Below, piece after piece: positions 1-5,904 of a DNA stretch of 6,433 nt (the first letter of the stretch is position 1; the number at the start of each line of letters is the position of its first letter). The DNA comes from an uncultured Variovorax sp. GTDB lineage: Bacteria > Pseudomonadota > Gammaproteobacteria > Burkholderiales > Burkholderiaceae_C. The notes below the pieces were generated by a model. That model saw only the letters and a program-made list of their open reading frames with translations. It was not told the DNA's origin and made no database searches. Position numbers and translations under genes: made by a program. The stretch lies in contig CAIQMJ010000721.1 of the NCBI GenBank assembly GCA_903872875.1, positions 1 to 6,433 on the forward strand. The letters are read 5' to 3'.

Positions 1-614
1 AGCACCGGGCCCTGTTCGATGTGCGCTTCGACATAGGCATGCACCGGCCCGCCGATCGGCCGTTGCGGGATGTGCGCGAGCTGCCGAGCGATGTCCTGCA
101 GCGCCACGCCGACACTGATGCCTGCGGCGTCGGAGGCGGCCTCGGTCTCGGCCAGCGTGCGGTCGCCTGCGAACACGGCCGAGCCCATCATGCCGGGCGC
201 GAAGCGCGAGCCTTCCTCGTTCATCCACGCGACGATCTCGATCGGTCGGGTCGGCACGATGCCACTCTGACGGATCGCCTCGACCGCCTCGAGGGCGGCC
301 AGCACCCCGTAGACGCCGTCGAAGCGCCCGCCGGTCGGCTGGCTGTCGAGGTGCGATCCGCTGAGCACCGGCGCCGCCGCCGGGTCGCTGCCGTCCATGC
401 GCAGGAACAGGTTGCCCACCCCATCGCGGCTGGCCGAGAGGCCGAGCGGCCCGCCCCAGCGCACGAGTTCGGCCTGAGCCTGCGCGTCCTCGGCCGACAG
501 CGCCTGCCGGTTCACGCCGCCAGCCGCGGTGGCACCGAAGCGCGCCATGTCGACGTGACGCTGCCAGAGGCGCGCCTCGCTGACGAACGAGGAAGGCAGG
601 GCGGACGCGGACAT
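1..614 (-). CDS. M20-family Zn-dependent amidohydrolase (N-carbamoyl-amino-acid hydrolase / allantoate amidohydrolase type), partial
   Basis: This is the N-terminal half (204 codons) of a metal-dependent hydrolase; family members run to about 410-420 residues and the rest lies beyond base 1. The group hydrolyses ureido or amide bonds in N-carbamoyl amino acids, allantoate or beta-ureidopropionate, usually as a cytosolic dimer with two metal ions. Counting from the ATG at 614, visible motifs are GSHLDSQP with His88 and Asp90, GGRFDG with Asp99 as bridging ligand, WMNEEGSRF with Glu133-Glu134, and EAHIEQGP with His198. All metal ligands expected in this half are present. It is the third gene of the minus-strand operon, 8 bases after the alpha/beta hydrolase stop. 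A GTG at 626-624 that overlaps that stop (GTGA) is an alternative start with a weak GAAG ribosome site; neither start has a strong one. The family is clear. The substrate (carbamoyl amino acid, ureide or another amide) is not. Confidence 0.9.
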   Translation of the reverse strand, partial: MSASALPSSFVSEARLWQRHVDMARFGATAAGGVNRQALSAEDAQAQAELVRWGGPLGLSASRDGVGNLFLRMDGSDPAAAPVLSGSHLDSQPTGGRFDGVYGVLAALEAVEAIRQSGIVPTRPIEIVAWMNEEGSRFAPGMMGSAVFAGDRTLAETEAASDAAGISVGVALQDIARQLAHIPQRPIGGPVHAYVEAHIEQGPV

Positions 615-622
615 CGGCACGG

Positions 623-1504
623 TCACGATGTCTTCATGATCTCTGCGGGCATCGAGCGCGGATCGCGCGGCAGGTACTTGCCCTGTTCGACGGTCGCGAG
701 AAAGTCGGACACGAACTGGTTGAACAGCGCGGGCTCGTCGATGTTGAGCGTGTGGCCGGTCTTCGGCAGCACCAGCAGGCCGCTCGCGGGAATCGTCTTC
801 TTCAGGAAGATGCCGGGCTGCAGGCAGTGGTCGTCCTCGTCGCCGACGATCACCAGCGTGGGCACCTGCATCGCCTTGAGCTCGGCTTCGAGGTCATAGA
901 TCGACGGGCGGCGCGCCTGCACGCCCTGCATCGTGCGGGCCGAGCCGATAGCCGAGTGCTCGCTGAGCTGCGTCGCGAACTCCTGCCAGCCGCGCGGGTC
1001 CTTCAGCTGGAACACGATGCGCGAAGCGGCGGTCGAGTAGATCTTGGCGAACTCGACCGAGCCGATTTCCTCGAACTTGCGCGCCACCTCGAGCGAGACG
1101 TCGCGGAAGTAGTCCTCCAGCGCCTTCTCGGCGCCATAGCCGGCGCCCGCCACCACCAGCGACAGCGCGCGCGACGCATAGCGCAGCCCGAAGTGCAGTG
1201 TCGCGAAGCCGCCCATCGACAGGCCGACGACGTGCGCCTTGTCGATGCCCAGGCCGTCCATCACGTCCGCGATGTCGTCGGTCGCGATGGCTTGCGAATA
1301 GCGCTCGACATCTTCCGGAACGTCCGATGGCGGATAGCCGCGCGCGCAGAAGCTGATGCAGCGGTAGCGCCGCGTGAAGTAGCGCATCTGCGGCTCCCAG
1401 CTGCGGCCGTCGCCGCCGAACTCGTGCACGAACACGATCGGCGTGCCGCTGCCGGCTTCTTCGTAGTAGAGGCGTGTGCCGTCTCGGGCGTTGAGGTAGG
1501 GCAT
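623..1504 (-). CDS. Alpha/beta-fold hydrolase
   Basis: This 293-residue serine hydrolase has the alpha/beta fold and no signal peptide, so it is probably cytosolic. Visible features are the oxyanion-hole segment HEFGG (27-31), the nucleophile elbow GLSMGG with Ser96, the acid in VIVGDED (most likely Asp224), and the catalytic His251 in TGHTLNIDEP. The core resembles 3-oxoadipate enol-lactonase and RutD-type hydrolases, with a cap between about residues 125 and 205. The strand-4 segment reads FCARGYPPSD (52-61) where many relatives have a DLRGxGxS pattern. The gene starts 11 bases after the aminotransferase stop with no recognisable ribosome site, which suggests translational coupling. In this cluster it could open a lactone, split a C-C or C-N bond, or hydrolyse an ester or carbamate intermediate; the sequence does not decide. 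Fold and catalytic triad are secure, specificity is unknown. Confidence 0.93.
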   Translation of the reverse strand: MPYLNARDGTRLYYEEAGSGTPIVFVHEFGGDGRSWEPQMRYFTRRYRCISFCARGYPPSDVPEDVERYSQAIATDDIADVMDGLGIDKAHVVGLSMGGFATLHFGLRYASRALSLVVAGAGYGAEKALEDYFRDVSLEVARKFEEIGSVEFAKIYSTAASRIVFQLKDPRGWQEFATQLSEHSAIGSARTMQGVQARRPSIYDLEAELKAMQVPTLVIVGDEDDHCLQPGIFLKKTIPASGLLVLPKTGHTLNIDEPALFNQFVSDFLATVEQGKYLPRDPRSMPAEIMKTS

Positions 1505-1515
1505 GGTGTGGCGTG

Positions 1516-2667
1516 TCAGAACAGGGCGTCGGAAGGGGGAAGGGTGCGGGCGCGCTCGACCATGGCGGGGAGCAGCTCGCAGAAGCGCTGGGCCCAGGCT
1601 TCAGGCACCGTGAGGCTCACCTTGACGAAGCGTTCGCCGAAGCGCCTGGTGTGGTACGTGCCCTGGCGGATCATGATTCCCTCGGCCTGGTAGGCCTCGA
1701 CCAGCGCCTCGGGACGGATGCCGGCATCGACCGTCTCGATCACCAGCAGGTTGGCGTGCGAGGGGTACACCGGGATGTGCAGGCCGGGAATGCGATCGAC
1801 CGCTTCCTTCACCGCCGCCTGGTTGGCGCGCAGCCGGCGCAGGATCTGCGGAAACCATTCGGCCTTGCTCTTCAGCCCGGCGATGGCGGCGCGCTGCGAC
1901 AGCACGTTGCTGCCCAGGTTGTTCGGCGGCGCGGTCGCGATGCGCTCGATGATGTCGGGATGCGCCAGCACCGCGCCCAGCCGCATGCCGGCCAGGCCCA
2001 GCCACTTCGAGAAGCTGTAGGTGACGATGGCCTTCTCCGGATAGAAGTTGAAGGCCGGCGCAAAGCCTTCCGCGAACTGCGAATAGGTCGCGTCGTGGAT
2101 CAGGTAGGCGTCGACCGAACGCGCGATGTCGGTGAACGCGCGGATCTCGTCGGCCGTGTGGCAGGTGCCCAGCGGGTTGTTCGGGTCCACCAGGTAGATC
2201 ACCCGCGTGTTCGGGCCGACGGCCGCCTGAAGCTGTTCGGGCGTGAGCTTGTAGCCCTGCGCCGCGCTGTAGATGGGCAGCTCCACCACGTTCGCGCCGG
2301 CCTTGCGCGCGAAGTGCATCGGCCAGGCCCAGCTCGGGTCCGTGGTGACGAAGTCCGTGCCGGGCTCGCAGATATTGCTGCACACGTTGTAGAGCGCCTC
2401 GACCGCGCCGTCGGTCACGAAGGCCGAGGCGCCCGGAACGCCGGCGTCCTCGACGATCAATCGGCGCAGTTCCTCGAAGCCGGCCGGCGGCGCATAGGCG
2501 TGGTAGCTGCCGTCCTTCAGCGCGGCCACGACCGCGTCGATCACCGAGGGATGCGGCTCGAAGTGGTTGGTGTTCTGGCCAAGCCACATCAGGCCGGGCG
2601 TGTTGCACAGCCTGTCGAAGTAGGCGTTGCGTTGCTCGAACGCGCGAAGGGGGGAATTGGAAGTCAT
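1516..2667 (-). CDS. Fold-type I PLP-dependent aminotransferase (class I/II)
   Basis: This 383-residue enzyme moves an amino group using pyridoxal phosphate and is probably a cytosolic dimer. Landmarks in order are LGQNTNHF (29-36) at the N-terminal strand, SYHAYAPPAG (54-63), the cofactor-site segment FVTDGAVEALYN (83-94), DPNNPLGT (161-168) with Asn164, HDATYSQF (191-198) with Asp192 and Tyr195, and SFSKWLGLAGMRLG (218-231) with Schiff-base Lys221 and phosphate-binding Arg229. Near the C-terminus, where most class I/II members have an Arg in an xRxS strand that holds the substrate carboxylate, this protein has FVKVSL with Lys349. Length and motif spacing are close to histidinol-phosphate aminotransferase. 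It is the first gene of the minus-strand operon. The start is the ATG preceded by AACAGGGGG, where the G-run abuts the codon; a TAG stop lies just upstream in frame. The substrate is not identifiable, and a decarboxylase or lyase of the same fold cannot be excluded. Confidence 0.93.
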   Translation of the reverse strand: MTSNSPLRAFEQRNAYFDRLCNTPGLMWLGQNTNHFEPHPSVIDAVVAALKDGSYHAYAPPAGFEELRRLIVEDAGVPGASAFVTDGAVEALYNVCSNICEPGTDFVTTDPSWAWPMHFARKAGANVVELPIYSAAQGYKLTPEQLQAAVGPNTRVIYLVDPNNPLGTCHTADEIRAFTDIARSVDAYLIHDATYSQFAEGFAPAFNFYPEKAIVTYSFSKWLGLAGMRLGAVLAHPDIIERIATAPPNNLGSNVLSQRAAIAGLKSKAEWFPQILRRLRANQAAVKEAVDRIPGLHIPVYPSHANLLVIETVDAGIRPEALVEAYQAEGIMIRQGTYHTRRFGERFVKVSLTVPEAWAQRFCELLPAMVERARTLPPSDALF

Positions 2668-2678
2668 CCCCCTGTTCT

Positions 2679-2695
2679 AAGCAGAAGCTATGCCA
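2679..2695 (-). promoter_or_regulatory. Sigma-54-like -24/-12 promoter of the aminotransferase operon
   Basis: The minus strand reads TGGCATA-GCTT-CTGCTT. The sigma-54 consensus is TGGCACG-N4-TTGCW. Here the GG (2694-2693) and GC (2682-2681) are separated by exactly 10 bases, and TGGCA and TGC match. Three consensus positions differ (C to T, G to A, T to C). With the C of GC at -12, transcription would start near 2669, only about 2 bases before the ATG. A near-identical copy precedes the divergent operon. An operator of unknown type is the main alternative. Confidence 0.6.
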
Positions 2696-2745
2696 TCCAA
2701 TTTCGAGAGATCCGTATGGTTGGGTGTGCCAATTGCATGCGCCGT

Positions 2746-2765
2746 GATCGGAATCGGTGCCGATC
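2746..2765. repeat. Inverted repeat, 6-base arms
   Basis: GATCGG (2746-2751) and its exact reverse complement CCGATC (2760-2765) flank 8 bases. A tighter dyad, ATCGG-TG-CCGAT (2753-2764), is nested in it. It may be a regulator-binding site, but arms this short also occur by chance. Confidence 0.4.
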
Positions 2766-2777
2766 TGTGGTCTTTGG

Positions 2778-2793
2778 TGCATTCAGGAATGCA
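2778..2793. repeat. Perfect 7-2-7 palindrome, candidate regulator site
   Basis: TGCATTC-AG-GAATGCA is a perfect inverted repeat with a 2-base centre. Its centre lies about 117 bases upstream of the predicted minus-strand start and about 188 upstream of the predicted plus-strand start, a range used by sigma-54 enhancer-binding proteins. The ends TGCA...TGCA recall NtrC sites (TGCACCA-N3-TGGTGCA), but the length is 16 rather than 17 and the inner bases differ. A 2-base loop makes an RNA hairpin unlikely. Confidence 0.5.
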
Positions 2794-2843
2794 GTTTTTG
2801 TATTTTTGAAGTCGGTCGACCTGGGGCTTCGGGCATTCGGCCA

Positions 2844-2860
2844 TCGATTGCCGTAATCGA
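2844..2860. repeat. Inverted repeat, 6-base arms
   Basis: TCGATT (2844-2849) and AATCGA (2855-2860) flank GCCGT. The centre is about 122 bases upstream of the predicted plus-strand start. It could be an activator site for the plus-strand operon. Evidence is limited to the symmetry. Confidence 0.4.
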
Positions 2861-2947
2861 CGCCCTGGTGTTCTCTTGGCCACACCCCCTTCAGCAGTCT
2901 TCTGTCGAAAGACGCCCGAGTCGGCGGCACATGCATACGACAGCGGA

Positions 2948-2964
2948 TGGCATAAATACTGCTT
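2948..2964 (+). promoter_or_regulatory. Sigma-54-like -24/-12 promoter of the amidohydrolase-transporter operon
   Basis: The sequence TGGCATA-AATA-CTGCTT has GG (2949-2950) and GC (2961-2962) separated by exactly 10 bases, the spacing that defines sigma-54 promoters. Predicted transcription start is near 2974, about 5 bases before the ATG at 2979. The copy on the opposite strand at 2695-2679 agrees at 14 of 17 positions, and both copies are preceded by GGA. TGGCATAAA could also be read as an extended -10 (TG-G-CATAAA), but no -35 box is visible at 17-18 bases. Confidence 0.6.
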
Positions 2965-2978
2965 GGTGGACTTCGTAT

Positions 2979-4403
2979 ATGCCCACTGCTCCCGAATCTG
3001 CGCAACCGAATCGGCGCCTCCTGATCCGACATGCCGATTGGCTTGTCACCATGGACCCCACCCGTCGCATCGTCAGCGACGGCGCCGTCGCCATCGAGGG
3101 CAGCCGGATCGTCGCCGTTGGCAAGACTGAAGAGATCGAGAGCTTCTTCCAGGCCGACAAGATCATCGATGCGGCCGGCAAGCTCGTGATGCCAGGACTC
3201 GTCGACACCCATGTCCACAATTCGCAGCAGCTGGGCCGCGGCCTGTGCGATGGATGCGACCTGCCCGTGCATCTGTTCGAACGCCTCTACGGCTACGAGC
3301 AGCAGCTGTCCGAAGAAGATGCGTACTGGGCGGCGATCAACTGCCAGCTGGAGATGATCCGCGCAGGCACGACCTGCTTCGTCGACCCGGGCAACTATTT
3401 CCCCGATCAGATGGCGCGTGCCATCGGCGAGAGCGGCATGCGCGGCGTGATCGCGCGCATCGCCTTCGACGTGCACAGCACACCGATGGGCGAGCTGTCG
3501 TCGCACCTGAGGCGCGAGACGGCCGATGAAGCGCTGGGCCATGCCGAGGCCGCCGTGCGCCGCCTCGATGGATTGCATGACGGGCGTGTGCGGACCTGGT
3601 TCGGCCTGCGCGTGCTGGCCGTGTGTTCCGACGACCTGATCCGGCGCGCCAAGGCTCGTGCCGACGACCTCGGTGTGGGTCTGGCATTGCATGCGTCCGA
3701 GTCGCGCGACGAGGTGGTGGCCGCACGCGTGAAGTTCGGCATGCACGATCTCGAGCGCATGGACGTGCTCGGTGCGCTCGGCCCGAACCTCCTGGTGATC
3801 CACATGGGCTGGGCCAGCCCCAGGGAGATCGCGCTGTGCGTCAGGCACGACATCAAGGTCTCGTGCTCTCCCTCCGCCGGCTATCGCCTCGGGATGGGCA
3901 GCATGGAGTTCGGGCGCTTTCCCGAGATGCTCGAACTCGGCGTGAGCGTGTCGCTGGGTTCGGACAGCGCCATGTCGAGCAACTTCGTGGATGTCGTGCG
4001 GCAGATGAATCTGGCGGCAGGCGGCGCCAAGTCGCAGCGGCTCGATCCCAGCGTGCTGCCACCCGAGACGGCCATCGAGATGGCCACGCTGCACGGTGCG
4101 CGCTGTGCGCTGTGGAGCGACGAGATCGGTTCGCTGGAGCCGGGCAAGCGTGCCGACATCGCGATATTCGACACCCGCAAACCCGAATGGCAGCCGGTGC
4201 TCAATCCCATCGCCAATCTGGTGTTTGCCGCCCGCGGCGGCGCGGACACCGTGGTGTGCAACGGCGAGGTGTTGATGGAGAACGGCCTGGTGTTGACCAT
4301 CGACGAGGAACGCGCATTGCTCGAATCGCAGACACGCGGCAGGCGCATCGCGCGCGAGTCGGGACTCGGCGCCAAAGTCATGCCCAAGTGGCCCGTGGAG
4401 TGA
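2979..4403 (+). CDS. TRZ/ATZ-type amidohydrolase (cytosine / 8-oxoguanine / S-adenosylhomocysteine deaminase-like)
   Basis: This 474-residue enzyme belongs to the metal-dependent amidohydrolase superfamily, which hydrolytically deaminates or dechlorinates purines, pyrimidines, pterins and triazines or opens rings. Numbering from ATG 2979: the N-terminal strand LLIRHADWLVTMD (14-26), LVMPGLVDTHVH with metal ligands His78 and His80, LHASES with His238 and Glu241, VIHMGWAS with His275, and SLGSDSAMSSN with Asp329. The C-terminal beta-sandwich closes with the typical GSLEPGKRADIAIFD (384-398). Where relatives usually have an HCPSSN-type motif it reads SCSPSAGY (295-302). The start at 2979 is chosen because it gives a family-typical length, has GGTGGA at 2965-2970, and the frame upstream shows no conserved sequence; ATG 2931 is an alternative. 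It leads the plus-strand operon, 10 bases before the permease. The class is certain, the substrate is not; a deaminase or ring-opening hydrolase supplying the cluster fits best. Confidence 0.92.
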   Translation: MPTAPESAQPNRRLLIRHADWLVTMDPTRRIVSDGAVAIEGSRIVAVGKTEEIESFFQADKIIDAAGKLVMPGLVDTHVHNSQQLGRGLCDGCDLPVHLFERLYGYEQQLSEEDAYWAAINCQLEMIRAGTTCFVDPGNYFPDQMARAIGESGMRGVIARIAFDVHSTPMGELSSHLRRETADEALGHAEAAVRRLDGLHDGRVRTWFGLRVLAVCSDDLIRRAKARADDLGVGLALHASESRDEVVAARVKFGMHDLERMDVLGALGPNLLVIHMGWASPREIALCVRHDIKVSCSPSAGYRLGMGSMEFGRFPEMLELGVSVSLGSDSAMSSNFVDVVRQMNLAAGGAKSQRLDPSVLPPETAIEMATLHGARCALWSDEIGSLEPGKRADIAIFDTRKPEWQPVLNPIANLVFAARGGADTVVCNGEVLMENGLVLTIDEERALLESQTRGRRIARESGLGAKVMPKWPVE

Positions 4404-4413
4404 GCCGAGCGAC

Positions 4414-5067
4414 ATGGACTTCGATCTCAAGATATTTCTCGAAACGCTGCCCCTGCTGGTGAAGGGCGCGGGCATCACGATCATGCTGACGGTGGTGTCG
4501 AGCGCGCTCGGCATCGTGATCGGCTTCTTCATGGCGCAGGGGCGCGTGGCCCGCGCCGCGCTGCCGCGCCGTGTCGCCGCGGTCTACGTGTTCTTCTTCC
4601 GCACGATGCCGCTGCTGCTCACGCTGACGCTGCTGTATTACGGCCTGCCGTCGCTGGGCATCAACATCGACGCGCTGCCGGTGGCCATCGTCGGACTGTC
4701 GATCACCTTCGGCGCCTATGCCACGGAAATCATCCGTGCCGGCATCGAGTCGGTGGCGCCGGCGCAGATCCGGGCGGCGCGCGCCATCGGGCTGTCGCAC
4801 TTCCAGGCGATGCGCTGGGTGATCCTGCCGCAGGCCATGCGGCGCGTGCTCGCGCCGCTGTCGAACGAGGTGCTCTCGACGCTGAAGCAGACCTCGCTCG
4901 TCTCGACCATCGCCATTGCCGACCTGCTGCGCGTCGGTGTCGAGACCATGTCATGGCGCGCCAACACCTTCAGTCCGCTGATGGGGGTCGCGCTCGGCTA
5001 TTTCATCCTGGCGCTGCCGCTCATCGGGCTCAACAAGTTCCTCGAAACCCGCATCCGCGTGACCTGA
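4414..5067 (+). CDS. ABC transporter permease, polar amino acid type (HisM/GlnP family)
   Basis: This 217-residue inner-membrane protein forms the translocation path of an importer. Hydrophobic segments fall near residues 18-40, 53-77, 86-105 and 186-206, with a further weaker one about 150-172. The family signatures FFRTMPLLLTLTLLYYGLP (61-79) and the cytoplasmic coupling loop of the EAA type (about 105-143, ending WVILPQAMR) are present; the loop binds the ATPase. In this loop the usual EAA triad reads RAA (120-122). The gene begins 10 bases after the amidohydrolase stop, with GAG at 4407-4409 as a weak ribosome site. Transporters of this group usually need two permease chains, either two genes or a homodimer. 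Only this one is visible, so a partner may lie beyond the window. Confidence 0.94.
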   Translation: MDFDLKIFLETLPLLVKGAGITIMLTVVSSALGIVIGFFMAQGRVARAALPRRVAAVYVFFFRTMPLLLTLTLLYYGLPSLGINIDALPVAIVGLSITFGAYATEIIRAGIESVAPAQIRAARAIGLSHFQAMRWVILPQAMRRVLAPLSNEVLSTLKQTSLVSTIAIADLLRVGVETMSWRANTFSPLMGVALGYFILALPLIGLNKFLETRIRVT

Positions 5068-5102
5068 CCGTCACGCATCCATCGCTTCCTTCCTCAATCC
5101 CT

Positions 5103-5106
5103 GGAG
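5103..5106 (+). promoter_or_regulatory. Ribosome binding site of the binding-protein gene
   Basis: GGAG lies 6 bases before the ATG at 5113 and fixes that start. It sits inside an 11-base perfect palindrome, CTGGA-G-TCCAG (5101-5111), whose hairpin would be too tight to be stable. The 45-base gap before this gene is the longest in the operon. Confidence 0.7.
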
Positions 5107-5112
5107 TCCAGA

Positions 5113-5892
5113 ATGTTCAGTTACCTCACCCGCCGGTCGCAATTGCTCGCCGTGGCCTGTGCATCGCTGATCGGTGCGTTCGCCACCCTCGGCGCCGCCC
5201 ATGCGCAAGCGCCCGCCACCGCCAAGCCGGGCGTCCTCAGCATCGCCAACTCGGGCCACTACCCGCCGATGGAGTTCATGGAGAACGGCAAGCTGGTGGG
5301 CTTCGACATCGACATGGGCAACGAGATCGCCCGCCGCCTGGGCCTGAAGACCGACTGGGTCGTGGTCGAGTACAAGGGCATCATCGGCACGCTCAAGTCC
5401 AAGCGCACCGACATCCTGATCTCGTCGATGACCGTCACGCCGGCACGTGCCGAGCAGGTGCTCTTCACCGATGGCTACCTCGACGCCGACATCGGCGCCG
5501 CCGTCAACAAGGCCGACGCCGGCCTGACGCCGAACAAGGTCGATGCGAAGGACACCATCGGCGTCGAGATCGGCTCCGCAGGCGCCGCCTGGGCCAAGGA
5601 CAACTTCCCGTCGGGCAGCAACATCAAGGTCTACGACACGCTCATGCTGGCCATCAAGGACCTCGATGCGGGCCGCGTCAAGCTCGTCGTCAACAACCTG
5701 CCGGCGCTGCAGCACCAGAGCAAGGACATGAAGAACCTCACCGTCACCCCCGCGTGGGAGAAGCGCATGGCCGGCATCGCGGTTCGCAAGGAAGACACCG
5801 AGATGGCTGCCGCGCTGAACAAGACGCTGGCATCGATGAAGGCCGACGGCTTCATGAAGAAGCTCGAGGAAAAGTGGTTCAGCGGACAGTAA
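5113..5892 (+). CDS. Periplasmic substrate-binding protein of ABC transporter (SBP family 3)
   Basis: This 259-residue protein captures the substrate in the periplasm and delivers it to the permease. A Sec-type signal peptide is visible: basic Arg7-Arg8, a hydrophobic core about 11-28, and a cleavage site after AHA (29-31). The mature protein shows the family pattern: GHYPPMEF (48-55), LVGFDIDMGNEIARRLGL (61-78), and ILISSMTVTPARAEQVLF (101-118) with Ser105, Thr107 and Arg112 matching HisJ Ser70, Ser72 and Arg77, which hold the substrate alpha-carboxylate. Counted from the GRID segment of HisJ, the Asp that contacts the alpha-amino group (HisJ Asp161) falls on Asn195 in GRVKLVVNN. The ligand may therefore carry a carboxylate but no free alpha-amino group; that is inference. 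Length is normal for the family. It lies between permease and ATPase genes in the same operon. Confidence 0.95.
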   Translation: MFSYLTRRSQLLAVACASLIGAFATLGAAHAQAPATAKPGVLSIANSGHYPPMEFMENGKLVGFDIDMGNEIARRLGLKTDWVVVEYKGIIGTLKSKRTDILISSMTVTPARAEQVLFTDGYLDADIGAAVNKADAGLTPNKVDAKDTIGVEIGSAGAAWAKDNFPSGSNIKVYDTLMLAIKDLDAGRVKLVVNNLPALQHQSKDMKNLTVTPAWEKRMAGIAVRKEDTEMAAALNKTLASMKADGFMKKLEEKWFSGQ

Positions 5893-5896
5893 GGAG
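5891..5896 (+). promoter_or_regulatory. Ribosome binding site that decides the GTG start of the ATPase
   Basis: AAGGAG overlaps the binding-protein stop codon and lies 8 bases before GTG 5905. It is the strongest ribosome site in the window and supports GTG as the start; no ATG occurs in frame until well past the Walker A motif. Confidence 0.8.
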
Positions 5897-5904
5897 CATC
5901 CGAC

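Larger units (their letters stand above)
2668..2978. promoter_or_regulatory. Divergent intergenic control region
   Basis: These 311 bases separate the start codons of two divergent operons and hold no gene that I recognise. They are visibly less GC-rich than the flanks, with a T-rich run at 2795-2807. A matched -24/-12-like element sits at each end, and three dyads lie between: 2746-2765, 2778-2793 and 2844-2860. Open frames crossing it (the in-frame extension of the plus-strand amidohydrolase back to 2757, and a short minus-strand frame at 2677-2883) show no family motif and are judged non-coding. Confidence 0.75.

Noticed and set aside
2778..2807. Palindrome followed by a T-rich run read as an intrinsic terminator
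   Set aside because: The 2-base centre cannot form a loop; opening it leaves only a 5-pair AT-containing stem. No upstream gene ends there.
2814..2821. 8-base palindrome GGTCGACC
   Set aside because: Too short to separate from chance in GC-rich DNA, and no partner copy is nearby.
1513..2856. A 447-codon plus-strand open frame opposite the aminotransferase
   Set aside because: It is rich in Arg, His, Gln and Ala with no family motif, typical of the antisense of a GC-rich gene, while the minus strand encodes a complete aminotransferase.
2677..2883. A 68-codon minus-strand frame in the intergenic region
   Set aside because: No ribosome site or recognisable motif, and it overlaps the promoter-like element and dyads.
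2897..2913. Weak inverted repeat GTCTT-N7-AAGAC
   Set aside because: Five-base arms with a 7-base spacer are expected by chance in a region of this size.
2757..2978. 74-codon in-frame N-terminal extension of the amidohydrolase
   Set aside because: It has no conserved pattern, covers the promoter-like element and dyads, and would make the protein far longer than the family.
2688..4532. A 614-codon minus-strand open frame opposite the TRZ/ATZ amidohydrolase
   Set aside because: It is an antisense shadow produced by third-position GC bias; the plus strand has all amidohydrolase motifs.
5113..5205. Tat signal (TRRSQLL) or lipoprotein Cys16 in the binding protein
   Set aside because: The Tat motif lacks the Phe at the expected position. 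Cys16 sits too early in the hydrophobic stretch with Ala at -3, and a clean AHA cleavage site for signal peptidase I follows.
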